Positions 31,885 through 40,288 of a DNA stretch of 64,000 nt are shown one piece after another. Source of the stretch: Solibacillus silvestris_B (GTDB taxonomy: Bacteria > Bacillota > Bacilli > Bacillales_A > Planococcaceae); the NCBI RefSeq assembly GCF_051967575.1, contig NZ_JBQCJW010000007.1, positions 113,593 through 177,592 of the forward strand, read 5' to 3'. The notes under the pieces are model-generated. The model did not search any database, was not told the DNA's origin, and saw nothing but the letters and a program-made list of their open reading frames with translations. Position 1 is the first letter of the stretch. Every line of letters starts with the position of its first letter. Both the position numbers and the translations under genes were made by a program.

Positions 31885-33249
31885 ATGCGAGAAATAATCC
31901 ATATTTTCCATACGAATGATTTGCATAGTCATTTTACGTATTGGAAGCGAAGCCAATCTTTTATACAAATGCAGCGCAAAATACTGTCTGAAAGGGGAGA
32001 AACGAGCTTTTTAGTCGATTTGGGAGATCATTTGGACCGCTCTAATTTGTATACGGAAGCGACATTGGGCAAAGGTAATATCGAAATGCTGAATGAAGCG
32101 GAGTACGATGTTGTGACGATTGGAAACAACGAGGGAATTACGCTGCCATACGACGTGCTTTATCATTTATATGATGAAGCACAGTTTGAAGTCATCGTCG
32201 GAAATTTATATTCGCAATATGGGGAAAACCCTGGCTGGATGAAGCCATATACGATTTTAACGACGAAGCATGGAACGAAGATTGCGGTCATTGCTGCAAC
32301 TGCCGAGTTTGAGCTTTTCTACAAGGAACTCGGCTGGGAAGTGACAAATCCTCGTGCCGAGCTAATCAAATTGGCCTTCGAACTGAAAAAACAAGCCGAT
32401 ATCCTCATCTGCCTGTCGCATTTAGGCATTACCGAAGACGAGTTATTAGCGCAGGAATGCCCAATCATCGATGTCATTTTCGGTTCGCATACACATCATG
32501 TATTCGAGCATGGGCATGTTGAAAATAATGTTCTTTTAACAGGCGGGGGGAAATTTGGCCAATATACAGGGCAGTTAACGATGGAATATGATCATTCTAC
32601 ACGGTCATTAATCGAAAAATCCGATCGTTTGCATGAAAATGCGTTATTGCCGGAAGTCGAAAATGAAGAAAAATGGTTGTCCCATCTGCAAATAGAAGCA
32701 AAATCCATTTTGGAAAAGCCTATTTTTACATTAACGAAAACATTCAATAAAGAATGGTTTCACCGATCGCAATTATCCGATTTATTTGCAGAATGTATGC
32801 ATGATTATACAAATGCGGACTGTGTCATGTTCAATGCGGGAATTTTTGTTGAGCCATTGCGCAGAGGATTAATTTCTACATATGATATTCACAAAATTTT
32901 GCCACATCCGATAAATATATGTGTCGTTCATATAACAGGCAATGAGCTGAAAGAAATTTTCATCCAATCCGAAAATGAAGAATGGCCGCGCCTCGAGTTA
33001 AAAGGTCTAGGCTTTAGAGGCATCATATTCGGAAAAATATTGAATTATGGAGTCAAAATAACAAAGCAACGTGAATTGTATATAAATGGTGAGCTTATGG
33101 AGCCAGAGAAAGTGTATCGTTTGGCTACTTTGGATTTATTTACGTTCGGCTATTTTTTCCCTAGTTTTAAATATGCGAAAAAACAATACTTTTTGCCAGA
33201 ATTTATCCGAGATGTGTTTAAAAGCTATTGTATGAAGAAATTTCAATGA
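31885..33249 (+). CDS. yunD: 5'-nucleotidase / UDP-sugar hydrolase-like metallophosphoesterase YunD
   Basis: A 454-residue protein with an N-terminal calcineurin-like domain: FHTNDLHSHF, VDLGDHLDRS, TIGNNEG (normally GNHE), LSHLGITEDE and GSHTHHVF. A C-terminal 5'-nucleotidase substrate domain follows (MFNAGIFVEPL, ICVVHITGNELKE). No signal peptide is seen, so unlike secreted UshA it acts in the cytosol. ATG 31885 or an in-frame GTG at 31876 could be the start. The His-to-Asn change in the GNHE motif is a departure from the superfamily and should be considered when predicting activity. Confidence 0.85.
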   Translation: MREIIHIFHTNDLHSHFTYWKRSQSFIQMQRKILSERGETSFLVDLGDHLDRSNLYTEATLGKGNIEMLNEAEYDVVTIGNNEGITLPYDVLYHLYDEAQFEVIVGNLYSQYGENPGWMKPYTILTTKHGTKIAVIAATAEFELFYKELGWEVTNPRAELIKLAFELKKQADILICLSHLGITEDELLAQECPIIDVIFGSHTHHVFEHGHVENNVLLTGGGKFGQYTGQLTMEYDHSTRSLIEKSDRLHENALLPEVENEEKWLSHLQIEAKSILEKPIFTLTKTFNKEWFHRSQLSDLFAECMHDYTNADCVMFNAGIFVEPLRRGLISTYDIHKILPHPINICVVHITGNELKEIFIQSENEEWPRLELKGLGFRGIIFGKILNYGVKITKQRELYINGELMEPEKVYRLATLDLFTFGYFFPSFKYAKKQYFLPEFIRDVFKSYCMKKFQ

Positions 33250-33325
33250 TTTTTAAAATATGCTACTCACCGCCGATCGCTAATTATATAATGAACGTAA
33301 TATTAGAATGGAGAAAATACTGTAA

Positions 33326-34429
33326 ATGCGATTAATATCGATTAATGTTTTGAAAGAAGGCATGGTAGTTGGGAGAACCATCTGGAATGAGGCGGGTCAT
33401 CCGCTGCTCCATAAAGATGTAATCGTAACAGGCCGAATTGTTGAAAGGCTACGGGAACTTAATATTCAATATTTGTACATTGATGATAAAATTTCAGCAG
33501 GAATAGAATTAGAAGAAACTGTTGCGCCGGGCAAGCGGATTGAAGCAGTGAAAAATATGACAAAAGCATTCGAAAACGTGAAAAAAGCAAAGCCGATCCA
33601 AACTTCCTATATATTAGACCAACAGTCCAAAGTGATTGGCTTGATTGTTGAAGATATTATGAGTTCAATCGTAAATAGCGAAGAAGTATTGATGGTGCTG
33701 ACAGATGCATATTTATATGACGAGTACATTTATCAGCACTCATTTCAAGTTGCGTTGTATTCGGTGGCAATTGCAAAAGAAATGGGCTATTCCTATGAGG
33801 ACATCCGGTTAATCGGGATGGGCGCAATTTTGCATGATGTTGGGAAACTGCTTATTCCGTCTGAAATTTTATTGAAGCCCAGTAACCTGACAGATGAAGA
33901 ATACGAGGAGATGAAGCAGCATACACGCTATGGCTTCGACTTGCTGCGCAACTTGCATACGGTGTCTTTACTTGTTGCGCATTGTGCATTTCAGCATCAT
34001 GAGCGTATTGATGGCAGTGGCTATCCACGGGGGCTTGTTGATTTTGAAATTCATCCATTTGCAAAAATTATTGCGGTGGCTGACGTGTTTGACGCACTTA
34101 CATCAAATCGTATTTATCGGGAAAAAATGCTGCCGTCAGAAGCGATTGCGATTATTGCGGAAGGTTATGGGAAGCAATTTGATACAAGGGTAGTGGATGC
34201 GTTTAAACGCAGTATTGTCCATTATGCGAACGGTACGATTGTATTATTAACGGATGATCGGCGCGGTATTATATCAAAGCAAAACCATGTTGATGTAACA
34301 CGTCCATGGGTGCGCATTTTCGAGGAAAACGGAAAAATGCTGGAAGCTACATATGAAATGTGTTTAAGTGATTATCCGGCAGTCGAAATAAAAAAAATAG
34401 AGACAGATTTTGACGGATATACTGAATAG
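33326..34429 (+). CDS. HD-GYP domain protein, probable c-di-GMP phosphodiesterase
   Basis: 367 residues. An N-terminal DUF3391-like segment is followed by an HD-GYP domain with His170-Asp171 (ILHDVGKLLIP), His199, HHER (224-227) and DGSGYPRGL (229-237). These metal ligands and the GYP signature are complete, which supports hydrolysis of cyclic di-GMP or a related dinucleotide. It has no membrane helix. The degenerate EAL protein at 42622 is a second possible c-di-GMP component. A terminator follows, and its stem carries the ribosome site of the next gene. Confidence 0.9.
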   Translation: MRLISINVLKEGMVVGRTIWNEAGHPLLHKDVIVTGRIVERLRELNIQYLYIDDKISAGIELEETVAPGKRIEAVKNMTKAFENVKKAKPIQTSYILDQQSKVIGLIVEDIMSSIVNSEEVLMVLTDAYLYDEYIYQHSFQVALYSVAIAKEMGYSYEDIRLIGMGAILHDVGKLLIPSEILLKPSNLTDEEYEEMKQHTRYGFDLLRNLHTVSLLVAHCAFQHHERIDGSGYPRGLVDFEIHPFAKIIAVADVFDALTSNRIYREKMLPSEAIAIIAEGYGKQFDTRVVDAFKRSIVHYANGTIVLLTDDRRGIISKQNHVDVTRPWVRIFEENGKMLEATYEMCLSDYPAVEIKKIETDFDGYTE

Positions 34430-34430
34430 A

Positions 34431-34470
34431 AAAATCCCTCCTTTCATATTTTATGAGAAGGAGGATTTTT
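34431..34470 (+). terminator. Terminator whose 3' arm holds the yunB ribosome site
   Basis: AAAATCCCTCCTT ... AAGGAGGATTTTTTT hairpin with one bulged C. The 3' arm is AAGGAGG (34458-34464), the ribosome-binding site of yunB (start TTG 34471). Read-through RNA from the HD-GYP gene would mask the site; RNA starting inside the loop would not. Confidence 0.75.
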
Positions 34471-35244
34471 TTGCGTTTTCGTAAAAGAAAAAAGTGGAAG
34501 TCCAAAGGAACGAAAAGAAGCAAATTTCAAAATGTGATGACGATTATTGTCGTAAGCGTCGTAGGAATGGTTTGTATTAGTATATATGTATTAAACGCAA
34601 GATTAATGCCGATATATTTAGAATATGCAGAAGTGCAAACACATAAAGTTGCCTCATATGTAGTAAGCAAAGCGATCAATTCCAGAACTTCCAGTGTATT
34701 GGATGTAAATGATATCATTGTGGATTTGCCGACACAGTCAGCCGATATGATTACAACAAAATTCAACACGGAAATCATCAACCAGGTGCGGGCGGAAACC
34801 CAAACATTAGTAAAGGAGTATTTGGAGCAGGCGGAAAATGGGGATTTGTCCCATTTGCCGAATTTAGAAAATGTCGAATATGATGTAGGAAAAATGGAAG
34901 CAGGCGACGGAATTGTATTTTTTGTTCCGTTAGGCCAGGCGTTGAATATCCCGATTATCGGAAATTTAGGGCCGAAAATACCGATCCGCTTCCATATTAT
35001 CGGCAATGTACATAGCAATGTAGAATCGACAGTGAGCGAATTCGGAATTAACAACGCCATCGTAGAAGTAAACTTACTAATTGATGTTAATGTGCAGATT
35101 ATTGTCCCATTTGCGAGCAAATCCGCATCCGTCGAACAAAAGATTCCGATAGCTATTGGATTAGTAAGAGGAACTGTTCCGCATATTTACAGTGCTGGAG
35201 AAGGTGCGCAGCCATCAATCGAAGTGCCTGTCCCGTTTGATTAA
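34471..35244 (+). CDS. yunB: Sporulation protein YunB
   Basis: A 257-residue YunB: basic N-terminus (RFRKRKKWKSKGTKRS), one membrane helix (about residues 20-42), then an extracytoplasmic domain with two similar-looking stretches (FFVPLGQALNIP, LGPKIPIRFHIIGNVH). YunB is made in the mother cell under sigma-E in B. subtilis and is needed for normal sporulation. TTG 34471 is preferred because AAGGAGG lies 6 bases upstream; ATG 34453 would start inside the terminator stem before that site. B. subtilis YunB is of similar length. Confidence 0.88.
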   Translation: MRFRKRKKWKSKGTKRSKFQNVMTIIVVSVVGMVCISIYVLNARLMPIYLEYAEVQTHKVASYVVSKAINSRTSSVLDVNDIIVDLPTQSADMITTKFNTEIINQVRAETQTLVKEYLEQAENGDLSHLPNLENVEYDVGKMEAGDGIVFFVPLGQALNIPIIGNLGPKIPIRFHIIGNVHSNVESTVSEFGINNAIVEVNLLIDVNVQIIVPFASKSASVEQKIPIAIGLVRGTVPHIYSAGEGAQPSIEVPVPFD

Positions 35245-35284
35245 AAGCAAAATTTGAATAAATTCAAATAATATGAATAGTGAG

Positions 35285-35313
35285 TTGTTTGGGCTGGCTG
35301 AATATGTTACATT
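35285..35313 (+). promoter_or_regulatory. Candidate lipA promoter
   Basis: TTGTTT (35285-35290), 17-base spacer, TACATT (35308-35313), about 48 bases before lipA. Confidence 0.45.
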
Positions 35314-35360
35314 GACAACAGCAACACCCTAGACGTAGTTGAGTGAAAAGGAGAATTACA

Positions 35361-36272
35361 ATGACAACTTGTAAACCAACTAATCCAAAAGAGGAACATT
35401 TACGTAAGCCAGATTGGTTAAAAATTAAGCTGAATACAAATGATGAGTATAAAGCACTGAAAAAATTGATGCGGGACAATAATTTGCATACTGTATGTGA
35501 AGAAGCCCGTTGCCCGAATATTCACGAATGCTGGGGTGAGCGCCGTACAGCGACAATGATGATTTTAGGCTCTGTATGTACACGCGCATGTCGCTTCTGT
35601 GCCGTTAAAACAGGTTTGCCGAACGAATTAGACTTAGCAGAACCGGAACGCGTAGCAGATTCGGTAGCATTAATGAACTTAAAGCATGTTGTCATTACGA
35701 TGGTTGCCCGCGATGACTTAAAGGATGGCGGTGCTGAAGTACTTGCTGAAACGGTGCGTGCGATTCGCCGTAAAAGTCCGCTAACTTCAGTTGAAGTACT
35801 GCCTTCCGATTTAAGCGGCCGTGAAGAAAGTCTGCGTTTGCTTATGGAAGCAAAGCCTGATATTTTAAATCACAATATCGAAACAGTGCGCAGTCTGACA
35901 CCACGTGTTCGGGCAAAAGCCACATACGACCGTTCACTGGAGTTTTTACGCAGAGCAAAAGAAATGCAGCCAAATATCCCGACAAAGTCATCATTAATGA
36001 TCGGCCTAGGGGAAACTTTGGAAGAAATTTATGAAGTGATGGATGACTTGCGTGCAAATAATGTGGATATTATGACAATCGGCCAATATTTGCAGCCGAC
36101 AAAAAAACATTTGCCTGTTAAAAAATATTATTCGCCAATCGAGTTTGGCAAGCTGCGTAAAATCGCTATGGAAAAAGGCTTCAGTCATTGTGAAGCAGGT
36201 CCATTAGTACGCAGTAGTTACCATGCGGATGAACAAGTGAATGCAGCAAAACAATCAAGTGTTACATTGTAG
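35361..36272 (+). CDS. lipA: Lipoyl synthase
   Basis: A 303-residue radical-SAM enzyme. The auxiliary-cluster cysteines are Cys46, Cys51 and Cys57 (CEEARCPNIHEC) and the radical-SAM CxxxCxxC is Cys73, Cys77, Cys80 (CTRACRFC). The C-terminal RSSYHAD serine that caps the auxiliary cluster is also present. It inserts two sulfurs into octanoyl groups, in bacilli on GcvH (gene at 14475) before transfer to dehydrogenases. ATG 35361 follows AAAAGGAG. It consumes Fe-S clusters from the Suf system also encoded here. Confidence 0.97.
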   Translation: MTTCKPTNPKEEHLRKPDWLKIKLNTNDEYKALKKLMRDNNLHTVCEEARCPNIHECWGERRTATMMILGSVCTRACRFCAVKTGLPNELDLAEPERVADSVALMNLKHVVITMVARDDLKDGGAEVLAETVRAIRRKSPLTSVEVLPSDLSGREESLRLLMEAKPDILNHNIETVRSLTPRVRAKATYDRSLEFLRRAKEMQPNIPTKSSLMIGLGETLEEIYEVMDDLRANNVDIMTIGQYLQPTKKHLPVKKYYSPIEFGKLRKIAMEKGFSHCEAGPLVRSSYHADEQVNAAKQSSVTL

Positions 36273-36426
36273 GAAATAGACATTTAACTTATTTATGCGG
36301 GTATAATCTTACTCGCCGAAAGACGGACTATTGCTGATTTCACCATATTTACCTACAAAATTTGTTGTGAATATTGCTTTCATCTTCAATATTCATTAAC
36401 ATGGAAATAGATAGGTGGTGTCTAGT

Positions 36427-36774
36427 TTGATTATTGCAGAAGGGTATACTTATGAAGTAATCGAAAATGTGCGGGACGGCTTTCAGGAAGAGGCTTTTGT
36501 GGCGCGCTATTCAGATATTTTAGCAAAATACGATTATATTGTAGGGGACTGGGGTTACGGTCAGTTACGCTTAAAAGGGTTTTTTGACGATAAAAATCAA
36601 AAATCGACATTCGATACAAAAATAAGTACAATTCAGGATTATCTATACGAATATTGCAATTTTGGCTGTGCGTATTTTGTCGTCCAAAAAACAGGCCGTG
36701 CACCGGAATTGAAAAAAGAACAATTGATTGCACAGCAAACTGAGGCCGAAGAAGCAGTTGAAACAGCTGAATAG
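36427..36774 (+). CDS. yutD: YutD family protein (DUF1027)
   Basis: A 115-residue DUF1027 protein: YEVIENVRDGFQEEAFVARY, YIVGDWGYGQLRLKGFFDD and YLYEYCNFGCAYFVV. TTG 36427 is chosen with AGGTGG 9 bases upstream; an in-frame GTG (36415) overlaps that ribosome site. The tail beyond about residue 100 is Glu/Ala-rich. The function is unknown. It follows lipA, as in B. subtilis. Confidence 0.85.
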   Translation: MIIAEGYTYEVIENVRDGFQEEAFVARYSDILAKYDYIVGDWGYGQLRLKGFFDDKNQKSTFDTKISTIQDYLYEYCNFGCAYFVVQKTGRAPELKKEQLIAQQTEAEEAVETAE

Positions 36775-36780
36775 ACGTTA

Positions 36781-36818
36781 AAACGAGGAGACGCAAAAAA
36801 GCGCTTCCTCGTTTTTTT
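36781..36818. terminator. Bidirectional terminator
   Basis: AAACGAGGA ... TCCTCGTTT stem with an inner CGC/GCG pair and T-runs, between yutD and the convergent DUF3055 gene. Confidence 0.85.
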
Positions 36819-37083
36819 AGCTTAATAGCTCACGTAAATATTCCCGTAAATCCTCTGTCTCCGCCTCTGTGCGATTGTATACATGCTCTAAATAGCCAGG
36901 CTCTTCCACATCATCTGCTCCGATGATCGCAAAACGCCCAAATTGGACATCGAGGACAAGCACTTTCCCAAAAAATCTGCTGCTTTGCAAAATTGCTAAA
37001 TCATAGCGCTGAGTCTTGCCGGCAAAACTTACAAAGCGCGTTTTTGTATCTTCTACATCATCATATAAGAAAAATCGTTCCAT
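36817..37083 (-). CDS. DUF3055 family protein
   Basis: An 88-residue acidic protein, MERFFLYDDVEDTKTRFVSF through YLREYLRELLS. It matches DUF3055, a small Firmicute family of unknown function. ATG 37083 is preferred (GAAGGGG about 11 bases upstream); the open frame extends 58 codons further but crosses the promoter and start of the divergent yutE gene. No catalytic motif is visible. Confidence 0.82.
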   Translation of the reverse strand: MERFFLYDDVEDTKTRFVSFAGKTQRYDLAILQSSRFFGKVLVLDVQFGRFAIIGADDVEEPGYLEHVYNRTEAETEDLREYLRELLS

Positions 37084-37174
37084 TTTGTTTTGTGCCCCTT
37101 CCATCTCTAAAGAATATGGTACTATATAAGGGAAAACACTATCAACTTTTATTGATTGAATGGAGGCTTTATCT

Positions 37175-37627
37175 ATGTACTTCGTAGATAGAAATAAAAT
37201 TACAAAAAACTTGGCACACTTGGATGAATTATTGGCGATCTTTGAATCGACAGACAACTGGTTGGGGGATGAGGTTCATAAGCTTGCTTTACAGCGTATC
37301 GGCCATAATGTTATGGAAGCGATGATGGATGTCGGAAATCTTGTCATTGACGGCTTCATTATGCGTGACCCGGGCAGCTATGAAGACATTATCGATATTT
37401 TTGTTGATGAAAAAGTGATTACACAGGAGATGGATGCGCCGTTGAAAGCTGTAGTCGGCTTGCGTAAAATGATTGTGCGTGAATTTATCGCTGTCGATAG
37501 TGAGGAAATCCTAACAGTGCTAACTGCAAATTTGAATATATTAAAACAATTTTCCGGAAAAGTCCATGACTACTTAACAAATGAATTAGGTCCGGTTTCA
37601 GCATTTTTGCCAGAGGATCATGCATAA
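37175..37627 (+). CDS. yutE: DUF86/HepT-fold protein YutE with altered RNase motif
   Basis: A 150-residue four-helix protein of the DUF86 (HepT-like) family. In HepT toxins the RNase motif is RxxxxHxY; here the matching segment is RKMIVREF, so His is replaced by Arg and Tyr by Phe. No MntA-type nucleotidyltransferase antitoxin gene is adjacent. It is therefore probably a housekeeping relative without RNase activity. ATG 37175 follows GGAGG; ATG 37160 overlaps that site. Its stop overlaps the start of yutF by one base. Confidence 0.82.
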   Translation: MYFVDRNKITKNLAHLDELLAIFESTDNWLGDEVHKLALQRIGHNVMEAMMDVGNLVIDGFIMRDPGSYEDIIDIFVDEKVITQEMDAPLKAVVGLRKMIVREFIAVDSEEILTVLTANLNILKQFSGKVHDYLTNELGPVSAFLPEDHA

Positions 37628-38391
37628 TGCTCTCGTATAAAGCGTATTGCTTTGATTTGGATGGCACGATTTACCGCGGTAAAACAGGAATCGATTCAGC
37701 TGTGCAATTTGTCCATCTGCTGCAAAAACAAGGGATCGAGCCTTACTATTTAACGAATAATTCGTCGAAAACCCGTGAGACATTGCAGCAAGTATTACGG
37801 GAAATCGGTGTGAATGCACCGCTTGATCATATTTATTCAAGCTCGCTTGCAACGGCAGCCTATGTTGCAAAAATGAGTACAAATAAAAAAGTAAATGTAG
37901 TTGGTGAACTAGGCATTCGAACTGCTTTATTAGAGCAAGGCTTGGAAATTGCCGACGAGCAAAGCGATGTTCTTGTAATGGGGATTGACCGCCAAATCAC
38001 TTATGAAAAGCTCGTAAAAGCATGTGGTTATGTCCAAAAAGGCGCACAGCTTATTGGAACAAATGAAGATATTAAATTTCCAAATGAGACAAGTTTTGCT
38101 CCCGGAAATGGTTCATTCGTTCATTTAGTCGCGAATGTTGCTGGCGTCACACCAATCTTTGTTGGTAAGCCATCCCCGGTTATGCTGCAAATTATTGCTG
38201 ATGAGCATCACTATGAGAAGAACGAAATGGTCATGGTCGGGGACAACTATGATACCGATATTTTATGCGGCATAAATTTTGGCTGTGATACGATTCATGT
38301 CAATACGGGAGTCACGCCTACTGAAATCGTAAAACAGCAGGCAAAGCTGCCGACTTATTGCGTGGAAAATTTGCTTGACCTATTAAAATAA
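37627..38391 (+). CDS. yutF: HAD-family sugar-phosphate phosphatase YutF (NagD-like)
   Basis: A 254-residue HAD subfamily IIA phosphatase: motif I CFDLDGTIYRG (the nucleophile is the first Asp), motif II YYLTNNSSKT, motif III lysine near VGKPSPVML and motif IV MVGDNYDTDILCG. The C2-type cap between motifs is of normal size. Such enzymes dephosphorylate sugar phosphates, 4-nitrophenyl phosphate or pyridoxal phosphate; the physiological substrate is not fixed. It is translationally coupled to yutE. Confidence 0.92.
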   Translation: MLSYKAYCFDLDGTIYRGKTGIDSAVQFVHLLQKQGIEPYYLTNNSSKTRETLQQVLREIGVNAPLDHIYSSSLATAAYVAKMSTNKKVNVVGELGIRTALLEQGLEIADEQSDVLVMGIDRQITYEKLVKACGYVQKGAQLIGTNEDIKFPNETSFAPGNGSFVHLVANVAGVTPIFVGKPSPVMLQIIADEHHYEKNEMVMVGDNYDTDILCGINFGCDTIHVNTGVTPTEIVKQQAKLPTYCVENLLDLLK

Positions 38392-38392
38392 C

Positions 38393-38436
38393 GAAAAGAA
38401 ATCCGAGGTGGTTTGTTACCACATCGGATTTTCTTC
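38393..38436. terminator. Bidirectional terminator between yutF and yuzB
   Basis: GAAAAGAAATCCGA ... TCGGATTTTCTTC with an inner TGGT/ACCA pair. It overlaps the end of the convergent yuzB gene. Confidence 0.7.
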
Positions 38437-38655
38437 GATATATTCATAAATGCGCTTTGTCAGCTCTTCTGGAGTATCTGCCTCGACTAAATCCCCGTTT
38501 ACAACAGCATAAAAGCTTTGTGCACATTTCGTGCAATAGCTTAAGCAGCCATATTCCAATACATCTATATCAGGGTCCTGTTCCAGTTGTTCATATGTTT
38601 GCTGCGCACCATTCGCTAAATTGCTGATGCAAAATTCGACTAATGGATTTAACAT
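38416..38655 (-). CDS. yuzB: YuzB family protein (DUF1450)
   Basis: A 79-residue acidic protein with a thioredoxin-like ferredoxin fold signature: LVEFCISNLANGAQ and YGCLSYCTKCAQSFYAVV, giving four cysteines (C, CxxxCxxC). The family is UPF0349/DUF1450, and its function is unknown. GAGGTGAC lies just before the ATG on the minus strand. It is convergent with yutF and divergent from the yutJ regulatory region. Confidence 0.88.
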   Translation of the reverse strand: MLNPLVEFCISNLANGAQQTYEQLEQDPDIDVLEYGCLSYCTKCAQSFYAVVNGDLVEADTPEELTKRIYEYIEENPMW

Positions 38656-38964
38656 GTTGTCACCTCACTATTAGCCATGCTACTTTGTTTTTTTATTGAC
38701 GTCAATTTCCGTGTTTCTTCGTTGTGAAAGAAATTATAAATTTCGGCGTTGGGAATTGCTTTGAATAACGGGGATGTTAGCAAAGACTAAAATAAGGCTG
38801 CATTGCTCCGGCCGCCATGAAACACAGAAGCGCTATGCGAATCCTGTAAAAAATAACGTAGTAAGCTAAATTAGAGGTTGCTTTAAAATGCATGGAGAAA
38901 TAAATCCTAATATGCTTTAGCACTTTTGTTCCTTTATAAAGAAATAGCTTCTACGGCATTATTA

Positions 38965-38980
38965 TGTGAAAACTTTCACA
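38965..38980. promoter_or_regulatory. Rex/Fnr-like box 1 upstream of yutJ
   Basis: TGTGAAAACTTTCACA fits the Fnr/Crp pattern TGTGA-N6-TCACA exactly, and with its flanks (ATGTGAA-AACT-TTCACAA) is close to the Rex consensus TTGTGAAwwwwTTCACAA. Its centre is about 60 bases upstream of the predicted transcription start. Confidence 0.7.
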
Positions 38981-38997
38981 AAATGTCGTTTCACATA

Positions 38998-39026
38998 TTG
39001 TGAAAGTTATCACAAACAGTTATAAT
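38998..39026 (+). promoter_or_regulatory. yutJ promoter
   Basis: TTGTGA (38998-39003), 17-base spacer, perfect TATAAT (39021-39026). The second Rex/Fnr-like box covers the -35 and spacer. Confidence 0.8.
38999..39014. promoter_or_regulatory. Rex/Fnr-like box 2, over the yutJ promoter
   Basis: TGTGAAAGTTATCACA again fits TGTGA-N6-TCACA exactly and the Rex site with one mismatch in each view. It starts 34 bp after box 1, and the two flank a further palindrome (TTTCACATATTGTGAAA, 38990-39006). Overlap with -35 implies repression. Confidence 0.75.
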
Positions 39027-39205
39027 GTTTATGGAAACTTTGTGAACATCCTAATCTTCGTTAAATGAAGGACATGCTGAATGAAGCTGAAGCTTCTGGC
39101 ACATGTTACAGATTTTAATAAAGGTTTTTTGAGCAAACTTGGAAAAGTCTGCACACAATAACGTCGAGGCGTAATTGATTACTAAAAGATATGAGGGAAA
39201 ATGCT

Positions 39206-40273
39206 ATGCAAAAACTAGTCTTATTAGGTGGCGGATATGGGAATATGCGAATCTTGCTTCGTTTATTGCCGAATTTACCGGCAGATGTGGAAATTACATT
39301 GGTAGATCGTACACCTTTCCATAGTTTAAAAACAGAATTTTACGCACTTGCTGCGGGTACATCAACGGATAAAGAGATTCGTGTTGCGTTTCCGGAGCAT
39401 GAGCGATTAAAGCGTGTATATGGGGAAATTGTCCGCATTGATCGTGAAGATAAAAAAGTGTATTTAGAAGATGGCGGGGAGCTCGCTTATGATCAGCTTG
39501 TTATCGGTTTAGGCTGTGTCGATAAATATCATGGTGTACCAGGCGCAGATGAATTCACATACAGTATTCAAACAATCGCAAAATCTCGTACAACATTCGA
39601 GAAAGTATGCGGCTTGGCCCCTGGTTCAACGGTTGCCATCGTCGGTGCAGGACTTTCAGGGATTGAGCTAGCAAGTGAGCTGCGTGAAAGTCGTACGGAT
39701 TTAAATATTAAATTATTTGACCGCTCACATCGTATTTTACGGGATTTTCCGGAAAAACTAAGCGAATATATTAAATCCTGGTTTATAAAGCATAATGTAG
39801 AAGTTATCGCGGAATCGAACATTACACGTGTAGAAGAAGGTCGTCTTTTCAACCATGATGATGTAATCGAAGCTGATGTCATCGTATGGACAGCGGGTGT
39901 GCAGCCTGTAAAAATCGTTCGTGAGCTGGATGTTGAAAAGGATAAATTCAATCGTCCAATCATTACAGACCATTACCATGTAGTAGGGGATGAGAATGTT
40001 TATGTAGTAGGGGATTGTGCTTCTTCGCATTTACCTCCAACAGCGCAATTAGCGGAGGAACAAGGCGAGCGCATCGTAAAAGTTCTTAAAATGCGCTGGA
40101 AGGGCGAAACATTGCCTGAAAAGCTCTCAGAAATCAAAATGAAAGGCTTCATGGGTTCCCTTGGTAAAAAGCAAGGCTTCGTTCATTTAGCCGATACGAC
40201 CGTAACTGGACGCATTGCGCGCCTTATGAAGTCAGGTCTACTTTGGTACTACAAAAAGCAGAACGAAAATTAA
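39206..40273 (+). CDS. yutJ: Type II NADH dehydrogenase-like oxidoreductase YutJ
   Basis: A 355-residue FAD/NAD-dependent oxidoreductase: N-terminal FAD-binding LVLLGGGYGNMRILLRL, central NAD-binding VAIVGAGLSGIELASELRE and the FAD-contacting VYVVGDCASSHLPPTAQLAE. Non-proton-pumping NDH-2 enzymes pass electrons from NADH to menaquinone at the membrane surface; YutJ is a close paralogue. ATG 39206 is preferred, with GAGGGA just upstream, over ATG 39191. Rex/Fnr-like boxes over its promoter suggest redox control. A second paralogue lies at 43982-45193. Confidence 0.88.
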   Translation: MQKLVLLGGGYGNMRILLRLLPNLPADVEITLVDRTPFHSLKTEFYALAAGTSTDKEIRVAFPEHERLKRVYGEIVRIDREDKKVYLEDGGELAYDQLVIGLGCVDKYHGVPGADEFTYSIQTIAKSRTTFEKVCGLAPGSTVAIVGAGLSGIELASELRESRTDLNIKLFDRSHRILRDFPEKLSEYIKSWFIKHNVEVIAESNITRVEEGRLFNHDDVIEADVIVWTAGVQPVKIVRELDVEKDKFNRPIITDHYHVVGDENVYVVGDCASSHLPPTAQLAEEQGERIVKVLKMRWKGETLPEKLSEIKMKGFMGSLGKKQGFVHLADTTVTGRIARLMKSGLLWYYKKQNEN

Positions 40274-40288
40274 AACTAAACCTGAAAC

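Larger units (their letters stand above)
38656..39205. other. yuzB-yutJ intergenic region
   Basis: 550 bases with no gene I can support. 38690-38940 shows nothing recognisable. 38965-39026 holds two palindromic regulator sites and a strong promoter. The remaining 180-base leader to yutJ contains a 17-codon open frame (ATG 39065) without a ribosome site, which I do not call. Confidence 0.7.

Noticed and set aside
34527..35120. 197-codon minus-strand ORF over yunB
   Set aside because: Mirror frame of yunB, which has family similarity and a ribosome site; the antisense frame has neither.
39065..39118. 17-codon ORF in the yutJ leader
   Set aside because: No ribosome-binding site and no positional link to a terminator or start codon.
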